Shown in pieces: positions 54,556 to 63,786 of a stretch of DNA of 64,000 nucleotides. Position numbers and translations under genes: made by a program. Source of the DNA: Bacteroidaceae bacterium (lineage in GTDB: Bacteria; Bacteroidota; Bacteroidia; Bacteroidales; Bacteroidaceae); contig JAFVTT010000027.1 of the NCBI GenBank assembly GCA_017503065.1, positions 9,991 to 73,990 of the forward strand, read 5' to 3'. The notes under the pieces are model-generated. The model did no database searches, was not told the origin of the DNA, and saw only the letters and a list, made by a program, of their open reading frames with translations. Numbering within the stretch: position 1 is the first letter of the stretch; each line of letters begins with the position of its first letter.

Positions 54556-56208
54556 ATGACCAAAAGAAAAGTTTGTTTATTATTATTATCCCTGCTGCTT
54601 TTTGCCTGCGGTAAGGGTGGCGACTATGAGCAGATGCGTAAGCAACTGATGAAGGCAAAGACCCAAAATGAAAACTATGAGCCGTTCTCATCAGACAGTA
54701 TGATGCTGCGTGTGGCAGATTATTTCGACCGCAACGGCACTGCCAACGAAAAAATTATGGCCCACTATCTGTTGGGGTGCGTATATCGCGACCTTGGCGA
54801 CATGCCTCGTTCACTTGAATGCTATCATCAGGCAGTAGGCAAGGCCGATACCACTGACGCCGATTGCGACTACCTTTTGCTTGGAAAGGTGCACGGGCAG
54901 ATGGCATACATATATAATAAGGAACTTCTTCCGCAATATCAGTTGGAGCAGTCGTGCCTTTGTCGCCGCTATTCACTGCTTGCCGGCGACACGTTGGCAG
55001 CCATAAGGGCAGAAGACTTCAGTGCCTCTGCCTATTATCTGTTGGACAACGCCGATTCGTGCATTGCCATTAAGGAACGGTGTGCTGAACTTTATCTTGT
55101 ACATGGCGAGAATCTGCGCTTTGCCGAAGCACACTCAGCTCTCACGGCTTTCTACTTGGAAAGCGGAGCTGTGCAGAAAGCGGCGACCTCTTTGGCAAAG
55201 ACAGAACAAACCAAGGAGTTCTTCCTGCCTAATGGCAATGTGATAGGCGGGCGTGAGATTTTCTATTATAATAAAGGACTGCTCCATCTGGCAGAGGGCG
55301 ACACAGAGAAGGCTGAACAATGCTTCCGACGCCTGGCTGTTGTGGCTGATACCAATGTAAACAAGCGTATTGCCGCAGCCCGAGGACTCGCCCTATTGTT
55401 TGAAAAGAAGGGTATGGCAGATTCCACGGCAAAATATGCCATGATGGCTTATGCGCTGAACGACACAATCAACCAGCGGCTGATGCAGTCGGCACTGCCA
55501 ACGATGCAAGCCCTCTACGACTACTCACGATATAAAGACGAAGCATCAAAGAAATCGCAAGAGGCGGCGCACACCAAGATGCTGGTGCTGATACTCGTGG
55601 CAGTGCTGTTGGCAACGGTATTCGTGGCGTATGTCTTCATCAGTAAGACAAGGAGAAGAAAGCAAGAAGAACTGGCGCAACAACAGCATCAGTACGAAAT
55701 GAAGATGGCGCTGCTGTCAAAGGCTAAAGACGACCTTGATGCTCTGTTGGCTGAGAGTGAGGAGCGCAACAGGCAACTCATAGAACAGAAGACGACAGAG
55801 ATAGAGAACTATAAAAGACAGATAGCAGCATATAAGAACGACGGAAGAACGGCAGAGGAAAGAGTCGTCTGCTCATCTGTGGTCAAGCGCTTTCTGCAAA
55901 TGGGCAAGATGGCTACGGAACCTACTGATACCGATTGGGAGGAGTTGCGCAAACTGATAAACATGGAACTTCCCGAGTTCTACGGCATAATGAACGTCAA
56001 CGGGCAATTGCCAATGGTGGAATATCACATCTGTATATTGATAAAATTAGGATTCGGAATCAAGGAAATGTGCAATCTGACGGGCTTCGACAAATATAAA
56101 ATGTCGAAAACACGCCGCCAATTGTTGCAAAAGGTTTACAAAAAAGACGGTTCTTCGAGCGATTTCGACCATTTAGTAAGGAGGACAATGAGCGTTGCGC
56201 TGTTCTAA
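54556..56208 (+). CDS. Membrane-anchored TPR regulator with C-terminal HTH
   Basis: A 550-residue protein: lipoprotein-like signal (LLLFACGKG, Cys about 18), tetratricopeptide-type helices (about 40-325), a membrane helix (342-363), a coiled coil (about 370-430) and a C-terminal winged/HTH-like domain (about 440-535) with YHICILIKLGFGIKEMCNLTGF followed by DKYKMSKTRRQLLQKVY. This layout is common for Bacteroidetes membrane-tethered transcription factors that sense in the periplasm and bind DNA in the cytoplasm. The shared direct repeats in front of it and its neighbours suggest it acts on those promoters. Ligand unknown. Confidence 0.8.
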   Translation: MTKRKVCLLLLSLLLFACGKGGDYEQMRKQLMKAKTQNENYEPFSSDSMMLRVADYFDRNGTANEKIMAHYLLGCVYRDLGDMPRSLECYHQAVGKADTTDADCDYLLLGKVHGQMAYIYNKELLPQYQLEQSCLCRRYSLLAGDTLAAIRAEDFSASAYYLLDNADSCIAIKERCAELYLVHGENLRFAEAHSALTAFYLESGAVQKAATSLAKTEQTKEFFLPNGNVIGGREIFYYNKGLLHLAEGDTEKAEQCFRRLAVVADTNVNKRIAAARGLALLFEKKGMADSTAKYAMMAYALNDTINQRLMQSALPTMQALYDYSRYKDEASKKSQEAAHTKMLVLILVAVLLATVFVAYVFISKTRRRKQEELAQQQHQYEMKMALLSKAKDDLDALLAESEERNRQLIEQKTTEIENYKRQIAAYKNDGRTAEERVVCSSVVKRFLQMGKMATEPTDTDWEELRKLINMELPEFYGIMNVNGQLPMVEYHICILIKLGFGIKEMCNLTGFDKYKMSKTRRQLLQKVYKKDGSSSDFDHLVRRTMSVALF

Positions 56209-56236
56209 GATGCTGATAAACAAACAGTAGCGCATT

Positions 56237-56301
56237 GGTAATTTATGGCAACTAAAACAACAAGGGAAGCAGTGTCGATGTTATATAATTTAATAATTTT
56301 G
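56237..56301 (+). promoter_or_regulatory. Operator and promoter of the BspA-like gene
   Basis: GGTAATT-tat-GGCAACT (56237-56253), 40 bp upstream of TAATTTTG (56294-56301). The entire region 56205-56360 aligns with 53283-53440. Confidence 0.6.
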
Positions 56302-56327
56302 CCTCAGAAACTAAAAACTGATATAAT

Positions 56328-58025
56328 ATGAAAAAGTTGTTATTCTTATTGGTGTTGATGGTTTGTATGCCACAAATAATAATGGCAGACAATTATCTGA
56401 TTGATGGAAGAACTTGGATTTACGAGAAATATTCGCTTTCCGATTCGGGCGAAAAGAAAATAGAAGAGTTTAGCATAACGGTTGGCGGCAATACTTTATT
56501 TGAAAACCGGTGGTGCAAGAGTCTTGTCTATTCAGATGGTGGCAAGACAATTCTGGCAGGCGTAGCATATGAGACCGAGGACGGCAAGGTGAATATTTAC
56601 AATACCTTGCAAATGGACAATGCCTATTTCCTGCATGAAGGCTGGATGTGTACCCATGATTTTGGCTTGCATGAGGGAGACAAAGTGCCGTTTATTTATG
56701 GCTTTGAAAAAACGCCTTATATTGTTGGCAGGATAGATTCAATAGATGTAAAGGGCGAGATACGCAAACGATGGAATGCTGTAATCGAAGAGTCAGATAG
56801 TTGTGCAACCTTTTCGGTTGTTGAAGGAATTGGCAACAGCAAGTATGGTATTTATGCTTTTTGTTCTCTTGAACGAGATCGTTATCCATTATACTCTTTC
56901 GTGTCGTGCTATCAGGGCAACAGATGTATTTTCGAGGCAAAAGATTTTAACTTGAGCTCTCGGTCAGACAGTTATGTCAGTGTCTATATCCCGCAATCGG
57001 CAGAAAGCTATTTACTTAATACACTAGAGCAGCTGCTTACTGACAGCCAGAAAGAAAAAATGGTAGGTCTTGCTATTTGTGGTTATCCCCAAACATCAGA
57101 TTTTGAATATATACGTGACAATCTTCTGCCGCAACTGGAGCATCTCGACCTATGCCATGCAGAAGTCGATACAATGCCAGAAAGGGCTTTCGACACAACA
57201 TTGTCCGAGAATAATGCGACGGCAAAGTACATAATACTGCCAAAGACGCTGACGCATCTGAGCGACAACGCACTGTGCGTTTATCCTAACAAGGTTACAT
57301 ATGAGGTTACGGGTAGGTTTCCTTCGTTGGGAAAGAACATATATTCGCATGATGGAAGACCGTCAAACAATATCTTTATATTACCGTCGCAAGGCAACGA
57401 ATACCTGACGCTACACACTATTGACCCAACAGACGGTTCATCAGGACCAGTGAGAGGACTGTTGCCGATGAAGCAGACGAAAGAAGAAGGCGACTCGCTT
57501 GGCGGTTCAGTGGTAGTATCAATGGATGGCAATACATTGTATTATGTAAATCCTACGGCGTGTCATAAATATGCCATACCTCAGAATATAACAGGGATTT
57601 ACTCTAATGCAATGGAGAACAAACGCTTGCAGGCCTCGTTCAATATTCCTGAAAAAGTAGATACCATTGGCGACAGGGCATTCTATGGTTTGCAGATTGT
57701 GCAAACAAGGAACTCATCGCCAGTGTATTATATGTCGTGTAGCAAGAACACGCCGCCACTCATTGGCAATGAAGTTTTCGACAAGTCGTCGCTGGTTACT
57801 GGCAACCATGTGTTCTATGTAGGCAAAGAAAGCGTAAGCATTTATAAGAACACTAACGGTTGGGACAAGTTATGCTATGGAAATCTTGACGATGTGTGTG
57901 GTCTTGAGGGAGTTGAGACTGCCAGAGAACTATCACCATATTATTACGATCTGCAAGGGCGACGCATTATCAATCCAATAAAAGGATTGTATATACATAA
58001 TGGCCAGAAGGTGATTGTGAGATAA
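56328..58025 (+). CDS. BspA-like leucine-rich repeat surface protein
   Basis: A 565-residue exported protein (signal peptide 1-20). The N-terminal 200 residues resemble a beta-rich domain found in Prevotella/Bacteroides surface proteins. LRR_5/BspA-type repeats follow (for example VDTMPERAFD, KTLTHLSDNALCVYP and NIPEKVDTIGDRAFYGL), then the family closing block VFYVGKESVSIYKNTNGWDKL. The last 26 residues, YYDLQGRRIINPIKGLYIHNG and then QKVIVR, are a short C-terminal tail seen on many Bacteroidales exported proteins and similar to the end of type IX sorting domains. BspA proteins bind host matrix or other bacteria. Co-transcribed with the methyltransferase. Confidence 0.82.
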   Translation: MKKLLFLLVLMVCMPQIIMADNYLIDGRTWIYEKYSLSDSGEKKIEEFSITVGGNTLFENRWCKSLVYSDGGKTILAGVAYETEDGKVNIYNTLQMDNAYFLHEGWMCTHDFGLHEGDKVPFIYGFEKTPYIVGRIDSIDVKGEIRKRWNAVIEESDSCATFSVVEGIGNSKYGIYAFCSLERDRYPLYSFVSCYQGNRCIFEAKDFNLSSRSDSYVSVYIPQSAESYLLNTLEQLLTDSQKEKMVGLAICGYPQTSDFEYIRDNLLPQLEHLDLCHAEVDTMPERAFDTTLSENNATAKYIILPKTLTHLSDNALCVYPNKVTYEVTGRFPSLGKNIYSHDGRPSNNIFILPSQGNEYLTLHTIDPTDGSSGPVRGLLPMKQTKEEGDSLGGSVVVSMDGNTLYYVNPTACHKYAIPQNITGIYSNAMENKRLQASFNIPEKVDTIGDRAFYGLQIVQTRNSSPVYYMSCSKNTPPLIGNEVFDKSSLVTGNHVFYVGKESVSIYKNTNGWDKLCYGNLDDVCGLEGVETARELSPYYYDLQGRRIINPIKGLYIHNGQKVIVR

Positions 58026-58104
58026 CGGAATAACAATATTTTTACTGACACCCCTGTTTGTGCATCCCGAATTTGGAGTGCACAGGGGATGTCGTGTGCA
58101 AAAA

Positions 58105-58920
58105 ATGATTATGCAGGAAAGACATATTAATAGGAAGCAGTACTTTGAAGAGCAGGCAGCAACCTCAAAGAAATATTATCTTAAAGAGACAGATTACTTT
58201 GTAAAGCTAAGGTCTGGCATTCGTGTTCTTGAAGTAGGATGTGGCGAAGGTGGCAACCTACTGCCTTATGCAAAGGCAGGTTGTCTGGTAACAGGTATGG
58301 ACTTAGACCCGACCCGCATACGGCAGGCTAATAGCTTTTTCAAGGAGCATGGTATGCCAGGAACGTTTATTTGTGGCGATTTTTTAGAGGCAGAACAGCC
58401 CGTTTCCGAAGATGGACGCTACGATATTGTGCTGGTGCACGACGTGATAGAACATATAAATCAGCTGGACAAACCGAAGTTTATGATGCAGATAAGGCAT
58501 TTCATGAGGACAAACAGTATTGCCTTCTTTGGTTTCCCTGCTTGGCAGATGCCCTTTGGCGGTCATCAGCAAATAGCCAAGGGCTTTGTTTCGCGGGTGC
58601 CTTTTATCCATTTGCTGCCGGAAAATATTTATGCGAAGTTGTTAAGGATTAGTGGCGAGAGTGAACAGTGTGTCAGCGAACTGCTCAGTATCAAACATAC
58701 GCAAGTAACGATAGAACTGTTTGAACGCCTATGTGCTGAAACCGACATGTTGGTTGCAAAGCGCACGCTTTGGTTTGTTAATCCTCACTACGAACAAAAG
58801 TTCGGATTGCACCCGCGTCGGCTGTGGAAATGGCTTGCAGCATTAGCCTACGCACGCAATTATTTCACCACATCAGCATTTTATCTGCTTAAGAGTTTGC
58901 CGCGAGGAGAAAATAAGTAA
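58105..58920 (+). CDS. Class I SAM-dependent methyltransferase
   Basis: About 271 residues from the ATG at 58105 (58111 is an alternative; a GTG at 58060 opens the frame further). Rossmann-fold methyltransferase (Methyltransf_11/23 type): motif I VLEVGCGEGGNLLPYAKAG, acidic motif II in TGMDLDPTRI, and VLVHDVIEHI as post-motif. The C-terminal third is distinct and may set substrate specificity. It starts 80 bp after the BspA-like gene and has no visible promoter, so it belongs to the same unit. Target unknown; a glycan or lipid is plausible. Confidence 0.8.
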   Translation: MIMQERHINRKQYFEEQAATSKKYYLKETDYFVKLRSGIRVLEVGCGEGGNLLPYAKAGCLVTGMDLDPTRIRQANSFFKEHGMPGTFICGDFLEAEQPVSEDGRYDIVLVHDVIEHINQLDKPKFMMQIRHFMRTNSIAFFGFPAWQMPFGGHQQIAKGFVSRVPFIHLLPENIYAKLLRISGESEQCVSELLSIKHTQVTIELFERLCAETDMLVAKRTLWFVNPHYEQKFGLHPRRLWKWLAALAYARNYFTTSAFYLLKSLPRGENK

Positions 58921-59131
58921 CAATGCATCCTGAAACGATGATCAGTAGATGTTGAGCGGTGAACGCTGAACATGGCATAATATGGCGAAAGACATGGCAA
59001 TGTCTTGGCCGATACAATACGTTCTCTGCCCTTTGCCGTCGTATTGTCCGAGTCCTCGCGTCGTATTATCCAAGTGCGGTCCTCTCGTCTATGTCTTCTT
59101 AAATAAAACACATGCACCTCGTAATTCGGAT
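58921..59131. other. Non-coding stretch with short direct repeats
   Basis: No supported gene. CGTCGTATTGTCC (about 59037-59049) and CGTCGTATTATCC (about 59059-59071) are near-identical direct repeats, and GATACAATACG at 59011 is a partial inverse. Purpose not apparent. Confidence 0.4.
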
Positions 59132-59402
59132 GTCGTTTTTCGCTCACTTATTCGTAACATTGACCTGTCGGTCGAAGGTACTTTCGTTGACCTGTGGTCT
59201 TCCTCCTCCTTACAAGGCATAGCATGCAAGCATACTCTGCTCTTGTTTCGTTCGTCGGTTCGGAAATAAAAACAAAAAGACCTTTTTGCTTTGTATTTCG
59301 CTCACTTATTCATACCTTTGGCTTTCGGCCTAAATTACTCACGTTCGGAAATAAAAATAAAGATTTATTTTGTATTTCGCTCACTTATTCGTACCTTTGC
59401 AC
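59132..59402 (+). repeat. Array of promoter-carrying repeats upstream of metK
   Basis: Three units share the block CTCACTTATTCGTACCTTTG or close variants: 59141 (TAACATTG variant), 59301 (TACCTTTG, preceded by TTTG 19 bp upstream) and 59380 (TACCTTTG, again with TTTG 19 bp upstream). Units end CGGAAATAAAAA and are linked by TTTGTATTTCG. The last linker, GAAATA...TTTATTTTG-TATTTC, is palindromic. A further copy is at 53127-53218. Confidence 0.75.
59369..59399 (+). promoter_or_regulatory. metK promoter
   Basis: TTTG (59369-59372), 19 bp, TACCTTTG (59392-59399): an ideal Bacteroidetes promoter. A second identical arrangement lies 79 bp upstream (59290-59320). Transcription should begin near 59406, just ahead of the riboswitch. 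Confidence 0.75.
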
Positions 59403-59418
59403 ACGATTTCAATAAACA

Positions 59419-59468
59419 TGTGGATAGATTTGGGCTGCTTGCAACCACAGAAAAAAATGCTAAAAGGA
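59419..59468 (+). ncRNA. Probable SAM-II riboswitch in the metK leader
   Basis: TGTGG (59419-59423) pairs with CCACA (59445-59449) as stem P1; the loop holds GATTT and TTGCAA, and the 3' part is GCTAAAAGG (59459-59467). These are the conserved blocks of the SAM-II (metA) motif, known from alphaproteobacteria and Bacteroidetes. It begins about 13 nt after the expected transcription start and precedes SAM synthetase, the ideal target. The metK ATG is about 100 nt further on, so the mechanism (translation or termination) is not clear from sequence. Confidence 0.7.
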
Positions 59469-59564
59469 AAGACCTGCTAACATCGACAACAGGACTTTGA
59501 CGCATTCCGCCCTATTTCTTTCCCCATACATTATTAATTAATAACACATTTAATTATTAAAACT

Positions 59565-60824
59565 ATGGGTTACCTATTTACTTCCGAATCAGTTTCCGAG
59601 GGCCATCCCGACAAGGTGGCCGACCAGATCAGCGATGCCGTGCTGGACAAACTGCTTGCTTTCGACCCCGAGTCTAAAGTGGCTTGCGAGACTCTCGTAA
59701 CTACAGGTCAGGTGGTACTGGCCGGAGAAATCAAGACTCAGGCATACGTTGACCTGCAGCGCATTGCACGCGAAGTCATCAACCGCATCGGTTACACCAA
59801 GAGCGAATACATGTTCGAGGGCAACTCCTGCGGTGTGTTCAGTGCCATACACGAGCAGAGCAGCGACATCAACCGTGGTGTGGAGCGCGAGGAGCGCGAG
59901 AACCAGGGTGCCGGCGACCAGGGCATGATGTTCGGCTATGCCACCAACGAGACAGAGAACTACATGCCCCTGAGCCTGGACCTGAGCCACCGCCTGTTGC
60001 GCGTGCTGGCAGACATACGCCGTGAGGGCAAGGTGATGACCTACCTGCGTCCCGACTCCAAGAGCCAGGTTACCATCGAGTACAGCGACGAGAACATACC
60101 CGTGCGCATAGACACCATCGTGGTAAGCACCCAGCACGACGAGTTTGCCAGCGACGAAGCCATGCAACAACAGATACGCCACGATGTCATCAACATTCTC
60201 ATTCCCCGCGTGAAGGAGACTATCACCAACAAGAACATCCTGGCCCTCTTCAACGACGACATCACCTATCACGTGAACCCCACCGGCAAGTTCGTCATCG
60301 GCGGACCTCACGGCGACACAGGCCTGACTGGCCGCAAGATCATCGTGGACACCTATGGCGGCAAGGGCGCACACGGTGGCGGTGCATTCAGCGGCAAGGA
60401 CCCCTCAAAGGTGGACCGTTCGGCCGCATACGCCGCACGCCACATCGCCAAGAACATGGTGGCGGCAGGAGTGGCCGACGAGATGCTGGTGCAGATTTCA
60501 TACGCCATCGGTGTGGCTCAGCCCGTGAGCATATGCGTGGATACCTACGGACGTGCCAAGGTGCAGATGACCGACGGAGAGATTGCCGAGAAGATAAAGG
60601 GCATCTTCGACCTGCGCCCCTATGCCATAGAGCAGCGCCTGAAACTGCGCAACCCCATCTACGAGGAGACCGCAGCCTACGGACACATGGGACGCGAGCC
60701 GCGCATCGTGACAAAGACCTTCGACTCCAACTACAACTGCGGCAAGAAGACCGTGGAGGTGGAACTCTTCACCTGGGAGAAACTGGACTATGTAGACGAA
60801 ATACGCAAGGCATTCTCCCTGTAA
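59565..60824 (+). CDS. metK: S-adenosylmethionine synthetase
   Basis: Makes SAM from methionine and ATP. A 419-residue protein; motifs include [21 protein letters not shown] (about 4-24), [16 protein letters not shown] (GAGDQG, about 117) and the phosphate-binding [25 protein letters not shown] (about 266-290; GGGAFSGKD is the family's second signature). Longer than the E. coli enzyme (384) by an insertion typical of Bacteroidetes. Behind a strong repeat-borne promoter and a SAM-II-like leader. Confidence 0.97.
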   Translation: MGYLFTSESVSEGHPDKVADQISDAVLDKLLAFDPESKVACETLVTTGQVVLAGEIKTQAYVDLQRIAREVINRIGYTKSEYMFEGNSCGVFSAIHEQSSDINRGVEREERENQGAGDQGMMFGYATNETENYMPLSLDLSHRLLRVLADIRREGKVMTYLRPDSKSQVTIEYSDENIPVRIDTIVVSTQHDEFASDEAMQQQIRHDVINILIPRVKETITNKNILALFNDDITYHVNPTGKFVIGGPHGDTGLTGRKIIVDTYGGKGAHGGGAFSGKDPSKVDRSAAYAARHIAKNMVAAGVADEMLVQISYAIGVAQPVSICVDTYGRAKVQMTDGEIAEKIKGIFDLRPYAIEQRLKLRNPIYEETAAYGHMGREPRIVTKTFDSNYNCGKKTVEVELFTWEKLDYVDEIRKAFSL

Positions 60825-60840
60825 ACACACATAAGCCAGC

Positions 60841-61419
60841 ATGAAAAGTATATGCATATACTGCGCCAGCAGCGACAAGATTCCCGAGAAGTATTTTGAA
60901 GCGGCAAGGGAACTGGGACGCCTGATGGGCGAAAAGGGCATGACGCTGGTGAACGGAGCAGGCAACATGGGTCTGATGCGTGCCGGTGCCGATGCGTGCA
61001 TGGAGGCAGGCGGCAAGGCCATAGGCATCATCCCCACGTTCATGATAGAGGAGAACTGGCACTACCGGGAAATGACCGAACTGATAGAGACCCCCGACAT
61101 GCACACCCGCCAGCAGAAGATGGCGGAAATGTCCGATGCCGGCATAGTGCTGGCAGGAGGTTTCGGCACACTGGCAGAGTTCAGCGAACTCGTCACGTGG
61201 AAGCAGTTGGGCATACACCTGAAGCCCATCATCCTGCTGAACACCGACGGCTACTACGACGAACTGATATCCTTCCTGCAAAAGGGAATGGAGGAGAACT
61301 TCCTGCGCGAAGAACACCTCAGGACCTTTGCCGTGGCATCCACTCCGCAGGAAGCCCTGGATCTGGCCATGAGCACCCCCATGTGGGACACCAACGTGCG
61401 CCGCTTTGCAAAATTGTAA
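60841..61419 (+). CDS. LOG family (TIGR00730) Rossmann-fold protein
   Basis: A 192-residue member of the family of cytokinin riboside 5'-monophosphate phosphoribohydrolases, which hydrolyse nucleoside monophosphates to base and ribose phosphate. Visible: IYCASSDKIPEKYFEAARELG, VNGAGNMGLMRAGADACMEAGG, and AGGFGTLAEFSELVTWKQLG, which corresponds to the PGGxGTxxE motif with Ala replacing Pro. Bacterial substrate is uncertain. Probably co-transcribed with metK, 16 bp upstream. Confidence 0.88.
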   Translation: MKSICIYCASSDKIPEKYFEAARELGRLMGEKGMTLVNGAGNMGLMRAGADACMEAGGKAIGIIPTFMIEENWHYREMTELIETPDMHTRQQKMAEMSDAGIVLAGGFGTLAEFSELVTWKQLGIHLKPIILLNTDGYYDELISFLQKGMEENFLREEHLRTFAVASTPQEALDLAMSTPMWDTNVRRFAKL

Positions 61420-62424
61420 ATGACACTACGCAACGACACGACCAGCACACAATACAGCACACCCAGTACAGGAGACAACGTCCCCGAGTACTGGGTGACA
61501 CGTGTCGTAAGGCAGATGAAGGGTTGCTCCCCTGCCAAAATAGACTCGGTAATACAGGCCAACCTGCCTCCAAGAAAGATAAAGTGGAGCCAAAGGCCCG
61601 ACACGCTGGAGATACCGGGGCTGGAGGGGCGCATAGCATACACCGTGAATCTGCCCAACTGCTATGAACTGGGCTTTTTCAAGGGGAATGCCCTGCTACA
61701 TCCCGAACTTGCCGTCAAACCACAGGGAATACCCACAGAACCGGCATCGCATACAATACAGGACAGCATAATCAGCACAAACATAATACTGTGCCTCCTA
61801 TTGCTTTCCATCATAGTCAACCGTACACATTCCTTCCTGGGCCAGCAGGCACACGGCTTTTTCCTGTCCCCAAAGCACAACAACGGCCACACGGATGCAA
61901 ACATAACCATGGGCTACGGGTATGTACTGCTTGCCAATACCGTACTCAGCGCCACCGGAGGCATGCTGTTCATGCACTATGCACAGGAACAATACAACCT
62001 GTTCATGTGTCCGTTTCCTTCCTACCTGCTGCTGGGGGTATACACGGGCATTTTCGCTCTGTTCGTTCTTGCAAAAAAGGCATTGTCCGCCTTCATAAAC
62101 TGGATATTTTTTGATAAAACAAGCAGACAGGAATGGAGGGATTCCTACAACTTCCTGCTCATACCGGAAGCCGCCGCGCTACTGGTTCTCTGTGCCGTAG
62201 CGACATTCCTGCACCTGCCCCAGGAAACGGTACTCTACTCCGCAATTCTCCTGATAGGCATCTTCAAGATTACATTATTATATGAGACATACACCACATT
62301 TCTATTCAAAATATATGGTTTTCTGCATTTATTGTCGTACCTTTGTGCCCTTGAAATCGTCCCCCTCTTATTACTGTGGGTGATTTTAACGGGTGTTACG
62401 GAGCATTTGACAATAACGTTTTGA
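61420..62424 (+). CDS. DUF4271 family membrane protein
   Basis: A 334-residue protein starting at the base after the preceding stop codon. The first 110 residues are polar; then follow about six or seven membrane segments (residues 118-330). It belongs to the Bacteroidetes DUF4271 family, usually encoded beside the uroporphyrinogen-III synthase-like gene as here. Function unknown. Confidence 0.85.
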   Translation: MTLRNDTTSTQYSTPSTGDNVPEYWVTRVVRQMKGCSPAKIDSVIQANLPPRKIKWSQRPDTLEIPGLEGRIAYTVNLPNCYELGFFKGNALLHPELAVKPQGIPTEPASHTIQDSIISTNIILCLLLLSIIVNRTHSFLGQQAHGFFLSPKHNNGHTDANITMGYGYVLLANTVLSATGGMLFMHYAQEQYNLFMCPFPSYLLLGVYTGIFALFVLAKKALSAFINWIFFDKTSRQEWRDSYNFLLIPEAAALLVLCAVATFLHLPQETVLYSAILLIGIFKITLLYETYTTFLFKIYGFLHLLSYLCALEIVPLLLLWVILTGVTEHLTITF

Positions 62425-62436
62425 CATAGAAAAATA

Positions 62437-63180
62437 ATGATAAAGAAGATACTGGTTTCACAGCCCAAACCCTCTTCGGAGAAGTCTCCCTACTTCGATA
62501 TTATGCGCAAGCATGACGTGGAACTGATATTCCGCCCCTTCATCAAGGTAGAAAGGCTGAGTCCGCGCGAATTCAGGGCACAACGCATAAATATCCTTGA
62601 CCACACGGCAGTTATCTTTACCAGTCGTCATGCCATAGACAACTTCTTCCTTCTATGTCAGGAAATGCGCGTAGAGATTCCTGAAGACATAAAGTATTTC
62701 TGCATCACCGAGACAATCTCGCACTACATACAGAAATACGTGCAGTACCGCAAGCGCAAGGTGTTCTTCGGAGATACAGGCAAGATTGCCGATCTCATGC
62801 CAATGATCCAAAAGCACAAGAACGACAAGTACTTCATCCCGCAAAGCGATGTTCACAGCAGCGAACTGTCAGAACTGCTCGACTCTAAGGGAATATCATA
62901 TACCAGCGGTGTAATGTACCGCACGGTAAGCAACGACTTCACAAGCGAAGAAGAGTTTGACTACGACATGCTCGTCTTCTTCAGCCCAAGCGGAATACAG
63001 TCACTGCTGAAGAATTTCCCCGACTACGCCCAAGGCGAAACCGCTATTGCCACATTCGGTCCTGCCACGGCAAAGAGCGTTACCGACGCAGGATTGCGAC
63101 TGGACCTGCAGGCACCCACACCTGAATATCCCAGCATCACAGCCGCTCTGGATGCATACCTGAAACAGCACAATGGATAA
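62437..63180 (+). CDS. hemD: Uroporphyrinogen-III synthase family protein
   Basis: A 247-residue HemD-fold protein that would close the tetrapyrrole ring in haem or cobalamin synthesis. Typical segments: FTSRHAIDNFFLLCQ (about 67-81), a linker, and the second half VFFSPSGIQSLLKNFP with ATFGPATAKSVTDAGL near residue 205-220. HemD sequences diverge strongly and no other haem gene is adjacent, so the name rests on fold and on the usual annotation of this locus in Bacteroidales. Confidence 0.8.
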   Translation: MIKKILVSQPKPSSEKSPYFDIMRKHDVELIFRPFIKVERLSPREFRAQRINILDHTAVIFTSRHAIDNFFLLCQEMRVEIPEDIKYFCITETISHYIQKYVQYRKRKVFFGDTGKIADLMPMIQKHKNDKYFIPQSDVHSSELSELLDSKGISYTSGVMYRTVSNDFTSEEEFDYDMLVFFSPSGIQSLLKNFPDYAQGETAIATFGPATAKSVTDAGLRLDLQAPTPEYPSITAALDAYLKQHNG

Positions 63181-63559
63181 TGGCTTTGGCCTGAAGAAAG
63201 CGGAGAGACTTTGCAGCAAAAAGGCTATAGATGCGCTCTTCACGGGAACTGACAGCAAATCCCTGTCGGCCTATCCTATACGCATCGTGTACAGATATAC
63301 CGAGGAAGCGGGCATCCGCATCCTCGTTTCTGTTTCCAAGAAGCGCTTCCGACATGCCGTGGACAGAAATAGGGTAAAGCGCCAGATCAGAGAAACATAT
63401 AGACTGAACAAACATATTCTGGAAATCATCGCCTGCTCGTCAACCGGCATGGACATAGCCTTTATATGGCTTACAGACAAGCACCTGCCATCATCGTTGA
63501 TTGCCACCAGAATGACAACCCTACTGGAAAAGATTGCAAAAGCAGAGGTAACACCATGA
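63173..63559 (+). CDS. rnpA: Ribonuclease P protein component
   Basis: A 128-residue basic protein that supports the RNase P RNA in tRNA 5' processing. The signature [16 protein letters not shown] is at about 64-79, preceded by [12 protein letters not shown]. Overlaps hemD by 8 bp at the start and yidD by 4 bp at the end. Confidence 0.95.
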   Translation: MDNGFGLKKAERLCSKKAIDALFTGTDSKSLSAYPIRIVYRYTEEAGIRILVSVSKKRFRHAVDRNRVKRQIRETYRLNKHILEIIACSSTGMDIAFIWLTDKHLPSSLIATRMTTLLEKIAKAEVTP

Positions 63560-63786
63560 ACCCCATACTTAGGTTTCTGAGCCAAATCCTGATTCTGCCC
63601 ATACGGTTCTATCAGACATGCATATCGCCACTGACACCGCCATCGTGCAGATTTACCCCCACATGCAGCCAGTATGCTGTGGAGGCATTGCGCAAGCATG
63701 GCCCGTTCAAAGGCATGTACCTTGCCATCCGCAGAATACTGAGATGCCACCCCTGGGGAGGACACGGTTACGACCCGGTACCGTGA
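63556..63786 (+). CDS. yidD: Membrane protein insertion efficiency factor YidD
   Basis: A 76-residue protein beginning at the ATG at 63556 (ATGA overlap with rnpA); upstream extension of the frame overlaps rnpA and is not credible. Family blocks: [33 protein letters not shown] (its conserved Cys residues at [10 protein letters not shown]) and [14 protein letters not shown]. Assists YidC-dependent insertion; here yidC is not adjacent. Confidence 0.95.
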   Translation: MNPILRFLSQILILPIRFYQTCISPLTPPSCRFTPTCSQYAVEALRKHGPFKGMYLAIRRILRCHPWGGHGYDPVP

